From NCBI RefSeq assembly GCF_900465315.1, contig NZ_UBIX01000006.1: a DNA stretch of 64,000 bases; one strand, 5' to 3'. The notes beneath the pieces are model-generated. The model had not been told where the DNA came from, did no database searches, and worked only from the letters and a program-made list of their open reading frames with translations. Positions 8,675-17,398 of this stretch are shown one piece after another. This stretch comes from Asaia bogorensis_B. GTDB taxonomy: Bacteria > Pseudomonadota > Alphaproteobacteria > Acetobacterales > Acetobacteraceae. A program made the translations under genes and the position numbers. Position 1 is the stretch's first letter; every line of letters begins with the position of its first letter.

Positions 8675-9616
8675 TTACAGATCGGTCCTGCGTTTCGCAG
8701 GCGATATGCGCCCTGTCAGTTCCTCGAGCGTGATGCCAGAGTCATCTTTCCACTCTGTCCAACCGTTAGCAGCGCGTCCCAGAAGTAACACTGCGCCGGG
8801 AGTGGGGGAATTAAAGAGCAAGTCCTCTGTCACCACGATTTGCTCATCGTTCGTTGTGAGAGCACCACTCCTGAACAGGGCTTCACGCTTGCCGTAGTAA
8901 TGATGCTTGAGGAACGAAGCCGTATGGCGCTTTCTGCCAATCGAGCCACGCAGTACTACAAGCCCCTCTTCAGTGTAGCGAGCGTGGGCATCAACGCCAT
9001 CGTTATTCCTGATATGCACAGTGAATTCGGATTGCATGGTCTTTGGGGGTGTTACGCGCTCATGGTCAGTATGCGGCAGTGTCCCCGATGGCACCTCAGG
9101 CAAGCGTTTTGTGAGCGACTTGAAGACGGGGAATCCGAGCGTCGTCAGAAGGATATCGATCGTCTCGAAAATCTCGCGACATTCAGCTTCCATCGCGGCC
9201 GGGGTGTGCGGGCGTGTGCCTGTTGTGCTGTTCTCCAGCTTGCAGCGGCCTGCCTGTGCGGCGCGGCTGATCGCCAGCCATTCCAGATAATGCGCATGGG
9301 TTACCGTAAGACTATGCGTCAGTGAGAGGGCAACAAGGGCGCGGTTCCAGAAATCCTTGCCGTCATGGTGTTGCTTGAGCCGTGCGCCCAGATTACCCGT
9401 CTGACCAATATAGGCCTTGGCATGACCCGTCTCGTCATCCTCACCGAACAGAAGGTAGAGCCCCACATGGCCCGCTTCCGACATGGCAAGAAAGTCAGCC
9501 AGCCTCAGGCGAGGAATCTCGATCAACTGAACAATGCGGGTTGTGATCGAGGCAATGCGTATGCCCTGCGGGTCACCATCGGGAAGGAAGATCTGGATCG
9601 TCTGGGGATGGGCCAT
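8675..9616 (-). CDS. GIY-YIG nuclease-domain protein with C-terminal DUF4357-like domain
   Basis: A protein of 313 residues from ATG 9616 (ATG 9634 would add six; only 9616 has an AAGAG-type ribosome site). The GIY-YIG core spans about 45-135: VGLYLLFGEDD is the GIY strand and KAYIGQTGNLGARLKQHHDG the YIG strand with the conserved Arg; a Glu in AHYLEWLAISRA fits the metal-binding position. The C-terminal part (about 215-300, with LVVLRGSIGRK and WKDDSGITLEELTG) resembles DUF4357, a domain often fused to GIY-YIG or restriction-related proteins. The substrate is unknown. No methylase or other restriction gene is adjacent. Confidence 0.82.
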   Translation of the reverse strand: MAHPQTIQIFLPDGDPQGIRIASITTRIVQLIEIPRLRLADFLAMSEAGHVGLYLLFGEDDETGHAKAYIGQTGNLGARLKQHHDGKDFWNRALVALSLTHSLTVTHAHYLEWLAISRAAQAGRCKLENSTTGTRPHTPAAMEAECREIFETIDILLTTLGFPVFKSLTKRLPEVPSGTLPHTDHERVTPPKTMQSEFTVHIRNNDGVDAHARYTEEGLVVLRGSIGRKRHTASFLKHHYYGKREALFRSGALTTNDEQIVVTEDLLFNSPTPGAVLLLGRAANGWTEWKDDSGITLEELTGRISPAKRRTDL

Positions 9617-9773
9617 GGGGCTCTTTTTCTTCATTGCAGGCAGATTGCGGTTCTGTCCGGGTAGGGCCGCAATAAAGGTTTCTGACGCATTCGGGTCATA
9701 CCCGTAAAGGCCAAGGGAGCGCCCATCTCTCGGCCTGCGGCTTCAAGGGGCGAGGCCGAACAGCAATTGGGGC

Positions 9774-9832
9774 GGCCTGTCCGGAGTGCAGAACTGCGAC
9801 AGGCCACGGGGCCTGACAGGTTATTCAGGCCC
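9774..9832 (-). repeat. Two tandem GGCCTG-based hairpins after the nucleoside hydrolase gene
   Basis: GGCCTGTC (9774-9781) pairs with GACAGGCC (9798-9805), and GGGCCTGA (9809-9816) pairs with TCAGGCCC (9825-9832). Both are perfect and share the GGCCTG core. They lie just downstream of the minus-strand gene ending at 9853 and may act as a transcript end or 3' stabiliser, although no T-run follows either stem. Confidence 0.45.
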
Positions 9833-9852
9833 TCTTGTCGGCAAGAGATCGC

Positions 9853-11049
9853 TCAGGGCAGGGGCTTGCCGCTCAGCGGAGGCTGGGGGGCGGCCACAAG
9901 CCTGTCCATCAGATCCTCAAACCGGGGCACGTCGATCTTCTGCACCACGATTGTGCGGCCCTCACCGAGGCCGGGCTGATAGCCGGGCGACCACGAGATA
10001 ATATCGCCATAAGACGGGCCGAACTGCGTGTTCACGTCAACATAGAGATCGGCTTTCTGGGTGATCAGGCCCGGGTTCAGCCAGACAGCCGCAGCGATTT
10101 CGTCCCAGAGCGGAAAGCCCGGCTCGCGGGTCTTGAGAGAGCGCGAAACCGGGGTGTCGGAGCGCGAAAGACGCTTGAGCAAATCGGGGGTCAGCTCGGT
10201 GTCCGTCGAGGGGTCGACTGGAATCATGGTGATCTTTGGCCAAGGCGCGCGCAACGCAATGCTTGCGGCCTCAGGGTCGAAGCGAATGTTGAATTCGCGC
10301 CTTGGTGCATTGAGGAATTCGCGTGCGAACTGATGGGCAACTTCATCAGGGCGTGTCTGACGCGGGTTGAGACTGCCGCCCATGTAGACCAGCTCCTTGG
10401 CGAGCGAGGCAAATTCCGGGTCGAGGCGTTGGGCCAGAGCCAGATTGGTCAGCGGTCCCGTGGCGATGATCGCCACCTGATGCGGGTAGCGATGCACCAT
10501 GTCGATCATGAAATCAGCAGCGCGTTCGTGTTGCGCCTTGATGGTCGGGTTGCCCTGAGGCAGGTCCGGCACGACATCCGGACCGTGATAGGGTGGGAGT
10601 TTCTGAAGAGTGGGCTCTACCCAGTGCTTCATCCACACGCCTTTCCAGACCAGCTTGCCGTAGAGGGTCTCCCAGCGCTCGGTCTGCGCTTCGGTGTTCA
10701 CCAGTGGATAGGTGGCCCCTGTATAGACAGGCAGATCAGGCCGGCCGGCAATTTCCACACCACGAAGCGCATCCGCTGTGGCTTCCTTCGCCCAGGCATC
10801 GCCTGTCACAGTCGTGACGCCCAGAACCTTCACATTCGGCGCCTTGATGACCATCCACTGGGCGAGGGCAAACCCGTCATCATCGAGAATGACCAGGCGT
10901 GGCTCGGCATGCGCCGCACTGATGGCAACCCCATTGGAGGCGACAAGGCCAAGCAGAGCGAGTGACGCCATGCCCATACGCGCGATACCGGCATCGCGGC
11001 CACGTCGCGCGGCGGGCATCATTCTCGAAAAATTCGGTTTGCAGCGCAT
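9853..11049 (-). CDS. Inosine/uridine-preferring nucleoside hydrolase family protein, exported
   Basis: Family members cleave the N-glycosidic bond of ribonucleosides. The 398 residues start with a basic region and a hydrophobic signal (about 25-48, ending AISAAHA), so the enzyme is probably periplasmic. The core includes VLGVTTVTGD, the active-site motif ATGPLTNLALAQRL (about 205) and EFNIRFDPEAA, whose Asp is a usual calcium ligand. The N-terminal metal motif is odd: classical members have DTDxGxDDA, whereas this has VILDDDGFALAQ, lacking the second Asp pair. It may belong to a divergent clade with altered metal binding. An alternative start lies nearer the signal core. Confidence 0.82.
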   Translation of the reverse strand: MRCKPNFSRMMPAARRGRDAGIARMGMASLALLGLVASNGVAISAAHAEPRLVILDDDGFALAQWMVIKAPNVKVLGVTTVTGDAWAKEATADALRGVEIAGRPDLPVYTGATYPLVNTEAQTERWETLYGKLVWKGVWMKHWVEPTLQKLPPYHGPDVVPDLPQGNPTIKAQHERAADFMIDMVHRYPHQVAIIATGPLTNLALAQRLDPEFASLAKELVYMGGSLNPRQTRPDEVAHQFAREFLNAPRREFNIRFDPEAASIALRAPWPKITMIPVDPSTDTELTPDLLKRLSRSDTPVSRSLKTREPGFPLWDEIAAAVWLNPGLITQKADLYVDVNTQFGPSYGDIISWSPGYQPGLGEGRTIVVQKIDVPRFEDLMDRLVAAPQPPLSGKPLP

Positions 11050-11379
11050 GTGCCGTTACTTCCCTGGTTCATTGTCCTGCATCGGGCTCCTGACTCGGAG
11101 GGGGCGCCTTTCGACCCGACCAACGAAGCAATAGTTGTTTGCAATGAGACCGGCGCAAGGCGCAATCCGCCCTGGCGACGATGCGTGTTCAAAACGGAAG
11201 AAGGCGGACGGGGCGGGGAGGCGCTGGAAGGACTTGTCCGGTCGCCGATCGCTCGTACAGAACGCAGAGCAGGCGGTCTCGGCCTCACGCGGCAACAAGG
11301 ACTGCTGATTGTCTCGAACAGCCCGGAGCGCGTTGGCGCATTGAGGGCAAGTGATTGAATTTTCTAAAGGAAGGGGACC
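11050..11379. other. Intergenic region, no gene seen
   Basis: About 330 bases between the nucleoside hydrolase start and tRNA-Tyr. It should contain the hydrolase promoter on the minus strand and the tRNA 3' flank. I found no convincing coding frame, repeat or strong hairpin. Confidence 0.5.
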
Positions 11380-11465
11380 TGGTGGAGAGAGTTGGATTCG
11401 AACCAACGTAGGCGTACACCAGCGGATTTACAGTCCGCCCCCTTTAGCCACTCGGGCATCTCTCC
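11380..11465 (-). tRNA. tRNA-Tyr (GTA anticodon)
   Basis: The minus strand folds as a class II tRNA: acceptor GGAGAGA pairing with TCTCTCC, D-arm with GAGTGG, anticodon loop CTGTAAA giving GTA, a long variable arm, the T-loop GGTTCGAATCC and an encoded 3' CCA (positions 11382-11380). The length of 86 including CCA fits tRNA-Tyr. Confidence 0.96.
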
Positions 11466-11560
11466 AGGTCGGGACGGGGAATATGGCGGATCAGGATTGG
11501 TGTCAACAAGCTTTCTTCATTTTTGTTGCATGACGGGCGGCTTGCTCTCATAGAGCGCTC

Positions 11561-12412
11561 ATGTCCAGACGCCCTTCACGCTCATCCGCCTCGCGCGCTG
11601 CCCGCGCTTCCGAAAACCGCGCTCCAGAGGATCGCCCCTCTGGCGAACGCTTGTCCGAGGGGCGTTCTTCAGGCGGCCGTTCCTCCGGCGGGCGTTCATC
11701 CGCCGCCGGATACTGGATGTATGGCCTGCACGCCGTTGAAGCGGCCCTGCGCAATGCAGAGCGCGACGTGCACGAGCTGCTGGTCACGAAAGAAGCCCTC
11801 TCGGCACTCGAAGCCAGACAGGTTCCGATCCGTATCTCCCCCAACGTGGTCGAGCGCCAGCGGCTGGATCATCTTTGTGAGCGTGACGCCGTGCATCAGG
11901 GCGTCTGCATGCGCGTCGAACCACTGACCCCGCCCTATCTCGATGACGTGCTGTCCAGCCGCGAAGGGCCCTTGCTGATTCTCGATCAGGTAACCGATCC
12001 GCGCAATATCGGTGCGATATTGCGGTCGGCAGCGGCATTTGGGGCAGCTGCTCTTGTGGTGCAGGATCGCAATACGCCTCAGGAAGGCGGGGCGCTGGCC
12101 AAGGCGGCCTCAGGGGCGCTGGATGTCGTGCCCATTCTGCGTGAGGTCAATCTCTCGCGCATCATTGCCCAGCTGCAAAATGCCGGTCTCTGGACAGTGG
12201 GTCTGGATGCCGGTGGCTCGGTGTTGAACGGTCAGGGTTTTGCGGGCCGTCGCGTGGCGCTGGTTCTGGGTGCAGAAGGGGCGGGCCTCAGGCGCCTGAC
12301 CCGGGAAAGCTGCGATGAGATAGCCAGTGTCTACATGCCCGGTGACATGGAAAGCCTCAATGTCTCCAATGCTGCTGCTGTGGCACTTTATGAGCTGGTT
12401 CGCCCGGCCTGA
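11561..12412 (+). CDS. rlmB: 23S rRNA (guanosine-2'-O-)-methyltransferase, TrmH/SpoU family
   Basis: A SAM-dependent enzyme that methylates the ribose of a guanosine in 23S rRNA. The 283 residues begin with an Arg/Ser-rich tail (1-50) containing short RSSGG repeats. A substrate-binding domain starting YWMYGLHAVEAAL (about 51-63) follows, then the SPOUT domain with motifs NIGAILRSAAAFGA, LVLGAEGAGLRRLT and MPGDMESLNVSNAAAVALYE (the knot). These are the RlmB/TrmH signatures, and the N-terminal GLHAVEAAL favours RlmB. The long basic tail is unusual; a later start near GYWMYG would give a conventional RlmB length. It is divergent from tRNA-Tyr. Confidence 0.9.
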   Translation: MSRRPSRSSASRAARASENRAPEDRPSGERLSEGRSSGGRSSGGRSSAAGYWMYGLHAVEAALRNAERDVHELLVTKEALSALEARQVPIRISPNVVERQRLDHLCERDAVHQGVCMRVEPLTPPYLDDVLSSREGPLLILDQVTDPRNIGAILRSAAAFGAAALVVQDRNTPQEGGALAKAASGALDVVPILREVNLSRIIAQLQNAGLWTVGLDAGGSVLNGQGFAGRRVALVLGAEGAGLRRLTRESCDEIASVYMPGDMESLNVSNAAAVALYELVRPA

Positions 12413-12639
12413 TTTCCTGGGGGTTTGAGGCATGGCCCCTCGTCATGCCCAACCTGCTGCGTGACGGTACCCATGCTCGCGCCTTGACGCATATGGCGGG
12501 AGTGCCCATCGCTGGAGAGCCCGAAGCATGAGTGCGCGTAGCGCAAGTGCCCCGGGTCACCCGTCAGGGAATTCCATCAGCCCGGGTGATGGTCTAGTCT
12601 GATTGCTCCAAGGACATGTTTCCGGGAGGGATCACTTCC

Positions 12640-13638
12640 ATGAAAGCAGTTGGCTACAAGGCGCCCGGTGCGCCTGACGTCTTGCAGGACATTACCCTGC
12701 CCGACCCTCCCGCCCCGAAAGGGCACGACCTGCTCGTGCGGGTCAGAGCGGTCTCGATCAATCCCGTCGATACCAAGATACGTGTGCGGGCCGGTGCGCT
12801 GGATGGCGAGGCATGGCGCGTTCTGGGCTGGGATGCCGCCGGAATCGTCGAGGCTACGGGCCCGGAGGTCCGTTTCTTCAAACCGGGTGACAAGGTGTTC
12901 TATGCCGGTGCCCTGATGCGCCAGGGCAGCAATGCCGAGATGCAGGCAGTCGATGAGAGGCTGGTCGGCCATATGCCGGACCGTCTCGATTGGGGGCAGG
13001 CCGCGTCGCTGCCGCTCACCAGCGTGACAGCATGGGAAATGCTTTTTGACCGCATGGCGGTCACCAACCTGACAAAAGGCATCCTGCTGGTCGTCGGCGG
13101 CGCTGGGGGTGTGGGCTCGATCCTCATCCAGCTGGCCCGCAAGCTGACGGGGCTTACCGTCATCGCCACAGCATCACGGGATGAAACGCGCGACTGGGTG
13201 CTCAGGATGGGCGCGCATCATGTGATCGATCATCGGCAGGACATGGTAGCTCAGATCCGGGCTATTGGTTTCGAGCAGGTCACCCATATCGCCGCTCTGA
13301 CCGCAACGGACCGCCATCAGGCTTTTTATGAGGAAATTCTGGCGCCTCAGGGGCATCTGAGCGTGATCGACGATCCCGCGCATTTCGATATCGTGGGGTT
13401 CAAGAAGAAGAGCGCCACGATCTCATGGGAATTCATGTTTACACGCTCGCTTTTCGCCACGCCCGATCAGGCGAGGCAGCATGATATTCTCGAGCAGATC
13501 TCCTCGCTTGTTCAGTCCGGAGATGTGGTGGCGACAGAGTATCACCGGGCTCAGGGGCTCAGTGCTGCTGCACTGGGCAGGCTGCACAGCGAGAGCGAGA
13601 GCGGAAAGAGCATCGGTAAATCCGTTCTGGTGTTCTGA
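12640..13638 (+). CDS. Zinc-independent medium-chain alcohol dehydrogenase / quinone oxidoreductase family protein
   Basis: A 332-residue NAD(P)H-dependent oxidoreductase. The GroES-like N-terminal domain (about 28-115) has VRAVSINPVDTKIR and lacks the Cys cluster of zinc enzymes. The Rossmann segment VVGGAGGVGSILIQLARKL (about 150-168) binds the cofactor, and the C-terminus SGKSIGKSVLVF is typical of the ZADH/YogA-like subgroup. The substrate is unknown. ATG 12640 is chosen because GGGAGGG lies nine bases upstream; ATG 12616 would add eight residues. The 203 bases before it contain nothing notable. Confidence 0.85.
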   Translation: MKAVGYKAPGAPDVLQDITLPDPPAPKGHDLLVRVRAVSINPVDTKIRVRAGALDGEAWRVLGWDAAGIVEATGPEVRFFKPGDKVFYAGALMRQGSNAEMQAVDERLVGHMPDRLDWGQAASLPLTSVTAWEMLFDRMAVTNLTKGILLVVGGAGGVGSILIQLARKLTGLTVIATASRDETRDWVLRMGAHHVIDHRQDMVAQIRAIGFEQVTHIAALTATDRHQAFYEEILAPQGHLSVIDDPAHFDIVGFKKKSATISWEFMFTRSLFATPDQARQHDILEQISSLVQSGDVVATEYHRAQGLSAAALGRLHSESESGKSIGKSVLVF

Positions 13639-13685
13639 CGTCCGATGCGCCGGCGCTGTTCAGTCCGGCGCGCTGGACGGCGGGA

Positions 13686-14513
13686 TCAGCACAGGATGAG
13701 TGCTCCGCTCTCGCGGGCCTGTGCGCTGCGCCAGAACATGCCGCCTTCCAGCCTTTCGCGCATGGCGGGCGGCAGGATCGAGCGTCTGGGCTCGGGTGCA
13801 ACACGGGGGCGTAGCGCGTGCAGACCCGGTGTGCCGAGAGCCTGATCGAACTTGTCCGTATCGGGTGTCACCACATGGTCGGGATCGTAGTCATGAGGCG
13901 GCAGTCCCAGCGCCCGTGTCAGGCTGTCCAAAGCCTGACGTGGTGTGCGGGCCAGATAATCGTAATCCACCAGAATGAGCCGATGCGCATAGGGGCCGTG
14001 GAACGCCTCCGTCAGGACGCGCCACGCATAGCCAAAGACGCCCTCGGGTGAGAGAATATACTCCAGTCGGTCGTGCTGCGTGGCCCTTCTGGAAAGTGGT
14101 ACGAGATTGGAGGAAAGGACCGGATCGCGCACGATCAGTCGCTCCAGCGAGTCGAGAATCCAGACTGGATCACGCACGCAGCAAATGACTTTGGCTTGCG
14201 GGAATACGGCATCGATCAGCCCCATCCGGGCGCACCAGTCGCGATGCGTGTCGATGACGATCTGCTGGGGGTCGGTAATGGCGTAGTAGCTTTCCAGCAA
14301 GCGGCGCATCACACGGTCCCTTTTCGCCGCATCGAAATCACCGGCGTAATCTCCCTCAGCCATCAGGGACGCGATACGCAGCATCATGGGGGCGACGGGT
14401 GAACTGCGTCCAGACGTTACAATGGCGGGGTTCTGGGCCAGAAGGGCTGAGAGCAGCGTGGACCCTGAGCGAGGCAGGCCGGCGATGAAATGAACGGCAT
14501 TGGCATGGGGCAT
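13686..14513 (-). CDS. Sulfotransferase family protein
   Basis: A protein of 275 residues with the PAPS 5'-phosphosulfate-binding loop near the N-terminus (FIAGLPRSGSTLLSALL, about 9-25) and the 3'-phosphate region VICCVRDPVWILDSLERL (about 105-122). LILVDYDYLARTPRQAL also matches sulfotransferases. Members move sulfate from PAPS to a hydroxyl or amine of a sugar, lipid or protein; the acceptor cannot be told. The start MPHANAVHF puts the P-loop at the usual place, whereas the longer frame to 14612 adds an implausible tail. It is convergent with the MDR gene across a 47-base gap that holds a 7-bp GCGCCGG/CCGGCGC hairpin. Confidence 0.82.
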   Translation of the reverse strand: MPHANAVHFIAGLPRSGSTLLSALLAQNPAIVTSGRSSPVAPMMLRIASLMAEGDYAGDFDAAKRDRVMRRLLESYYAITDPQQIVIDTHRDWCARMGLIDAVFPQAKVICCVRDPVWILDSLERLIVRDPVLSSNLVPLSRRATQHDRLEYILSPEGVFGYAWRVLTEAFHGPYAHRLILVDYDYLARTPRQALDSLTRALGLPPHDYDPDHVVTPDTDKFDQALGTPGLHALRPRVAPEPRRSILPPAMRERLEGGMFWRSAQARESGALILC

Positions 14514-14771
14514 GAGAAGGTTTTTCCGCGAGGAGGGGCATGGCTCGCGTAGAGGGCGCCGTATGGCTGTGCAATTGGGCGCCCGAACCTCACAATGTTG
14601 CCAAAATATCACATCTCAGAAAAAAACCTTTTGGGCGCTGGAGCGATAATGCTGAACAGGAAGTACGTGAGGCTTTTGGGTCACATGTCACTTTTCGTTA
14701 CTGAATGAAATATAGGGTTTGTCGGTCCAGCGTTTTCGGCTGGCAGATCCGTCAGAAGGAAGAAGCGATCA

Positions 14772-15167
14772 ATGGGTATCTTCAGTACGATCATGAGCAA
14801 GATCTTCGGTCACGCGGAGGCAGCCCCTGCCAGTGGCTCGAATGGGGCGGCTTCTGGCGCTGAAGCGCCTGCGTCATCAGGTTCCACCACGCCGACGGCA
14901 CCAAGTGCGCCGGTCGATGTCGATGCGGTGCTCACCCGAATGGAGGCCGATAAGGGTCAGACGCTCAACTGGCGCACGTCGATTGTCGATCTGCTCAAGC
15001 TGCTCGACATGGATAGCTCGCTCGATGCCCGCAAGCATCTGGCGCAGGAGTTGCACTACACGGAAAGCACCGAGGATACCGCCAGCATGAATGTCTGGCT
15101 CATCCGTCAGGTCATGCAGAAGCTGGCCGAGAACGGCGGCAAGGTACCGGAAGAACTTCGTCACTAA
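14772..15167 (+). CDS. DUF3597 domain-containing protein
   Basis: A 131-residue protein. A short N-terminal MGIFSTIMSKIFG helix and an Ala/Ser/Pro/Thr linker (about 15-50) precede the conserved domain (about 50-128) with VDAVLTRMEADKGQTLNWRTSIVDLLKLLDMDSSL and KHLAQELHY. The domain is common in alphaproteobacteria and resembles a small helical lipid- or peptidoglycan-associated module. No function is established to my knowledge. It is monocistronic, with GAAGGAAGAAG before the ATG and its own terminator. Confidence 0.88.
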   Translation: MGIFSTIMSKIFGHAEAAPASGSNGAASGAEAPASSGSTTPTAPSAPVDVDAVLTRMEADKGQTLNWRTSIVDLLKLLDMDSSLDARKHLAQELHYTESTEDTASMNVWLIRQVMQKLAENGGKVPEELRH

Positions 15168-15201
15168 GGGCCTTCACGCCCTCATAATCATTTAGCCGGA
15201 G

Positions 15202-15226
15202 AAGGGAGCCTATGGCTCCCTTTTTT
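15202..15226 (+). terminator. Intrinsic terminator after the DUF3597 gene
   Basis: Stem GGGAGCC/GGCTCCC with a three-base loop (or five if the end pairs open), followed by six T. It lies 37 bases past the stop. Confidence 0.85.
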
Positions 15227-15282
15227 CGTTTGCGGCCAGGCCTTTCCTGACCGCTCGGAAAACACGTGCAGGCGCCGGAAAA

Positions 15283-17118
15283 TCAGACCGCGAAGTCGCG
15301 GATGATGCGGTGCAGTTCGGTGGGATCCTCCACAAGCATGGCCTGACGGTAGAGAGCATCGCAGGAATCAAGGCTGAGCGAGCGGATCATGCGCTTGACC
15401 GGTGGAAGAAGCGCCGCCGACATCGAGAACGAACGCAGCCCCATACCGATCAGCAGGGCGACAGCGCGCGGGTCCGATGCCATCTCACCACAGACACAAA
15501 CGGGCCGGTGCGCCCGGAGCGCCTCGTCGATTGTGAGGCGAAGCAATCGGAGCAGGGCGGGGTGCAGGGTCGTGTAAAGCTCGGAACCCATGGCGGCAGA
15601 CCGATCGACGGCGAGCGTGTACATCGTCAGATCGTTGGTGCCGAGCGCCAGAAACTCAGCCTGTCGCACCAGGGCACCCGCCGTCAGGGCGGCAGCTGGC
15701 GTTTCGATCATCACGCCAAGCGGTGGCAGATCGGCAGGGAGTTTCACGCCACGACGACGCAGCCTTTTGGCGCAGCGCTCATAAATCTGGCGTGTGGCGA
15801 TAACCTCGTTTACCGAGCTGACCATGGGCAGAAGGATACGTAGCTGGCCGTGCAGGCTGGCGCGCAGAATGGCGCAGAGCTGCGTTTCAAGAATTTCCGG
15901 GTGACGAAGCAGCAGGCGCAGGCCACGCACGCCAAGTGCCGGGTTTTCCTCTTCCTCTTCGCCCTGAATGCCAAGCTGGCGCAGCCGCGACAGTCCTTTT
16001 TCACCACCCCAGTCCAGCACCCTGATGGTGGTTGTCATGTTGGGCATGTCGGCAACGATGCCGGAATACACCTCGTACTGCCCATCTTCATCAGGCAGGG
16101 GCGCAGTTTCATCGAACAGGAATTCGGTTCGCAGCAGGCCAATGCCAGCTGCGCCGTTGCGATGCAGCAGGGGGAGTTCATTGGGAATCTCGACATTGGC
16201 CAGCAACTCGACATCCTCGCCGCTCACCAGCCGGCTGGGCAGGCGACGCAATCGGCCAATTCCCTTGCGTTCCCTGGCCTCCTCGGCCATTGCCGAGCGT
16301 GCCTCAGCCAGCGTGGTCGAGTCCGGGTGCAGGATGATCCTGCCGCTCGACCCGTCCACAATCAGCAGATCACCGTCATTGATGCGATCGGTCAGATTGG
16401 GAATGGCAAGAATGGCAGGCACATTGAGCGCACGCAGCATGATGGCGGTATGGTCGGTCACCCCGCCGCCTTCCGAAAGCACAGCTGCAATGCGGTTCGG
16501 GTCAATGACGGCGGCATCGGCCGGTCTGATCTGCTCGGCAACGAGAATGGAGCCGCCCTGGACATCGGAGAACGCCTTGAAGGAAACGCCGGTCAGATTG
16601 CGCAGGAGCCGTCTGGCCACCTCGCGAAACTCACCCTCACGACGCCTTGCGCCTTCAATTTCCTCTTCAGGCATGTCGGGCTGCGGCCCGGCCATGGCCG
16701 CCAGTGCATCGCTTTCGATCTGCACAGCGGCCTCGGCGGTCAGCCCGTCTTCCCCGATCCGGCGATGCGCTGCCCGAACGAGGCGTGAATGGTTGAGCAT
16801 ACGCTCATACACCGAAAGCAGCGCATCGATTTCGATACGCCCTTCTTCCGGCAGGGCATTGAGTTTGGTGCGCAGCTTGCGCAGCTGCTTGAGCGTGAGG
16901 GCTATGGCCTCATCCAGCCGTGCCCGCTCTGCGTCACTTCCCAGCAGGGAGGGGAGGGCCTCAATGACAGGCAGGGGGCGCTCATAGGTCAGGCTGGCGC
17001 GCGCGATAACGACACCTGCCGAAATCCCGACACCCTGCAGGATCTGCATGGGGAGGTCGGTATCAGGCTGGACAACTTCGCTCGACGGACGGCGCAGTCG
17101 CTTAATCACGTTCACCAA
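15283..17118 (-). CDS. ptsI: Phosphoenolpyruvate-protein phosphotransferase (PTS enzyme I)
   Basis: Takes phosphate from PEP and passes it to HPr. The 611 residues cover the N-terminal HPr-binding domain, the phosphohistidine domain with His223 in GGGVTDHTAIMLR (the usual motif is GGRTSHTAIMAR, so Ser is Asp here), and the C-terminal PEP barrel with LRTEFLF, LALGTNDLTMYTLAVDR and the Cys of CVCGEMASD. There is no N-terminal GAF domain, so this is not PtsP. The first 22 residues, before MQILQGVGISAG, are an extra tail; a start at that Met is possible. The 5' end overlaps ptsH by 17 bases. Confidence 0.93.
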   Translation of the reverse strand: MVNVIKRLRRPSSEVVQPDTDLPMQILQGVGISAGVVIARASLTYERPLPVIEALPSLLGSDAERARLDEAIALTLKQLRKLRTKLNALPEEGRIEIDALLSVYERMLNHSRLVRAAHRRIGEDGLTAEAAVQIESDALAAMAGPQPDMPEEEIEGARRREGEFREVARRLLRNLTGVSFKAFSDVQGGSILVAEQIRPADAAVIDPNRIAAVLSEGGGVTDHTAIMLRALNVPAILAIPNLTDRINDGDLLIVDGSSGRIILHPDSTTLAEARSAMAEEARERKGIGRLRRLPSRLVSGEDVELLANVEIPNELPLLHRNGAAGIGLLRTEFLFDETAPLPDEDGQYEVYSGIVADMPNMTTTIRVLDWGGEKGLSRLRQLGIQGEEEEENPALGVRGLRLLLRHPEILETQLCAILRASLHGQLRILLPMVSSVNEVIATRQIYERCAKRLRRRGVKLPADLPPLGVMIETPAAALTAGALVRQAEFLALGTNDLTMYTLAVDRSAAMGSELYTTLHPALLRLLRLTIDEALRAHRPVCVCGEMASDPRAVALLIGMGLRSFSMSAALLPPVKRMIRSLSLDSCDALYRQAMLVEDPTELHRIIRDFAV

Positions 17119-17398
17119 AGCCGTCAGAAACGAGGGCGATCAGGGCATCGAGCGCTGCGGTGGCCTGGGGACCCTTGGCCGAGAGCAGTATGGTCTCACC
17201 CCGGCCCGCGCCAAGCATCATCAGCCCCATGATGGACAGGGCAGACACGGTCTGGCCGTGACGGCTGACCTCAACGTCGGCACTGAAGCCCTCGGCCGTT
17301 GTCACGAATTTGGCCGCGGCTCGTGCATGCAGGCCCAGGCGATTGACGATCGTGACATCGCGCTCAAGGATCGGGCCCGAAACCGCGCCCGACATCAT
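17102..17398 (-). CDS. ptsH: Phosphocarrier protein HPr
   Basis: A 98-residue HPr. The catalytic His24 is in NRLGLHARAAAKF and the regulatory serine Ser55 in SALSIMGLMMLGA. Both are intact, so the protein can be phosphorylated by enzyme I on His and by HPr kinase on Ser. It overlaps the EIIA stop by 4 bases (ATGA) and the ptsI start by 17. A second ATG follows immediately. With no sugar permease nearby, it probably works in a regulatory phosphorelay. Confidence 0.95.
   Translation of the reverse strand: MMSGAVSGPILERDVTIVNRLGLHARAAAKFVTTAEGFSADVEVSRHGQTVSALSIMGLMMLGAGRGETILLSAKGPQATAALDALIALVSDGFGERD

Noticed and set aside
9835..10965. 376-codon open frame antisense to the nucleoside hydrolase
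   Set aside because: Translation is Arg/His/Asp-rich without family features; the minus-strand gene has a signal peptide and motifs.
11631..11710. Repeated GGCGTTC/GGCCGTTC-like units at the start of rlmB, considered as a CRISPR or tandem repeat
   Set aside because: They are degenerate codons for an Arg/Ser/Gly-rich tail, without spacers or regular period.
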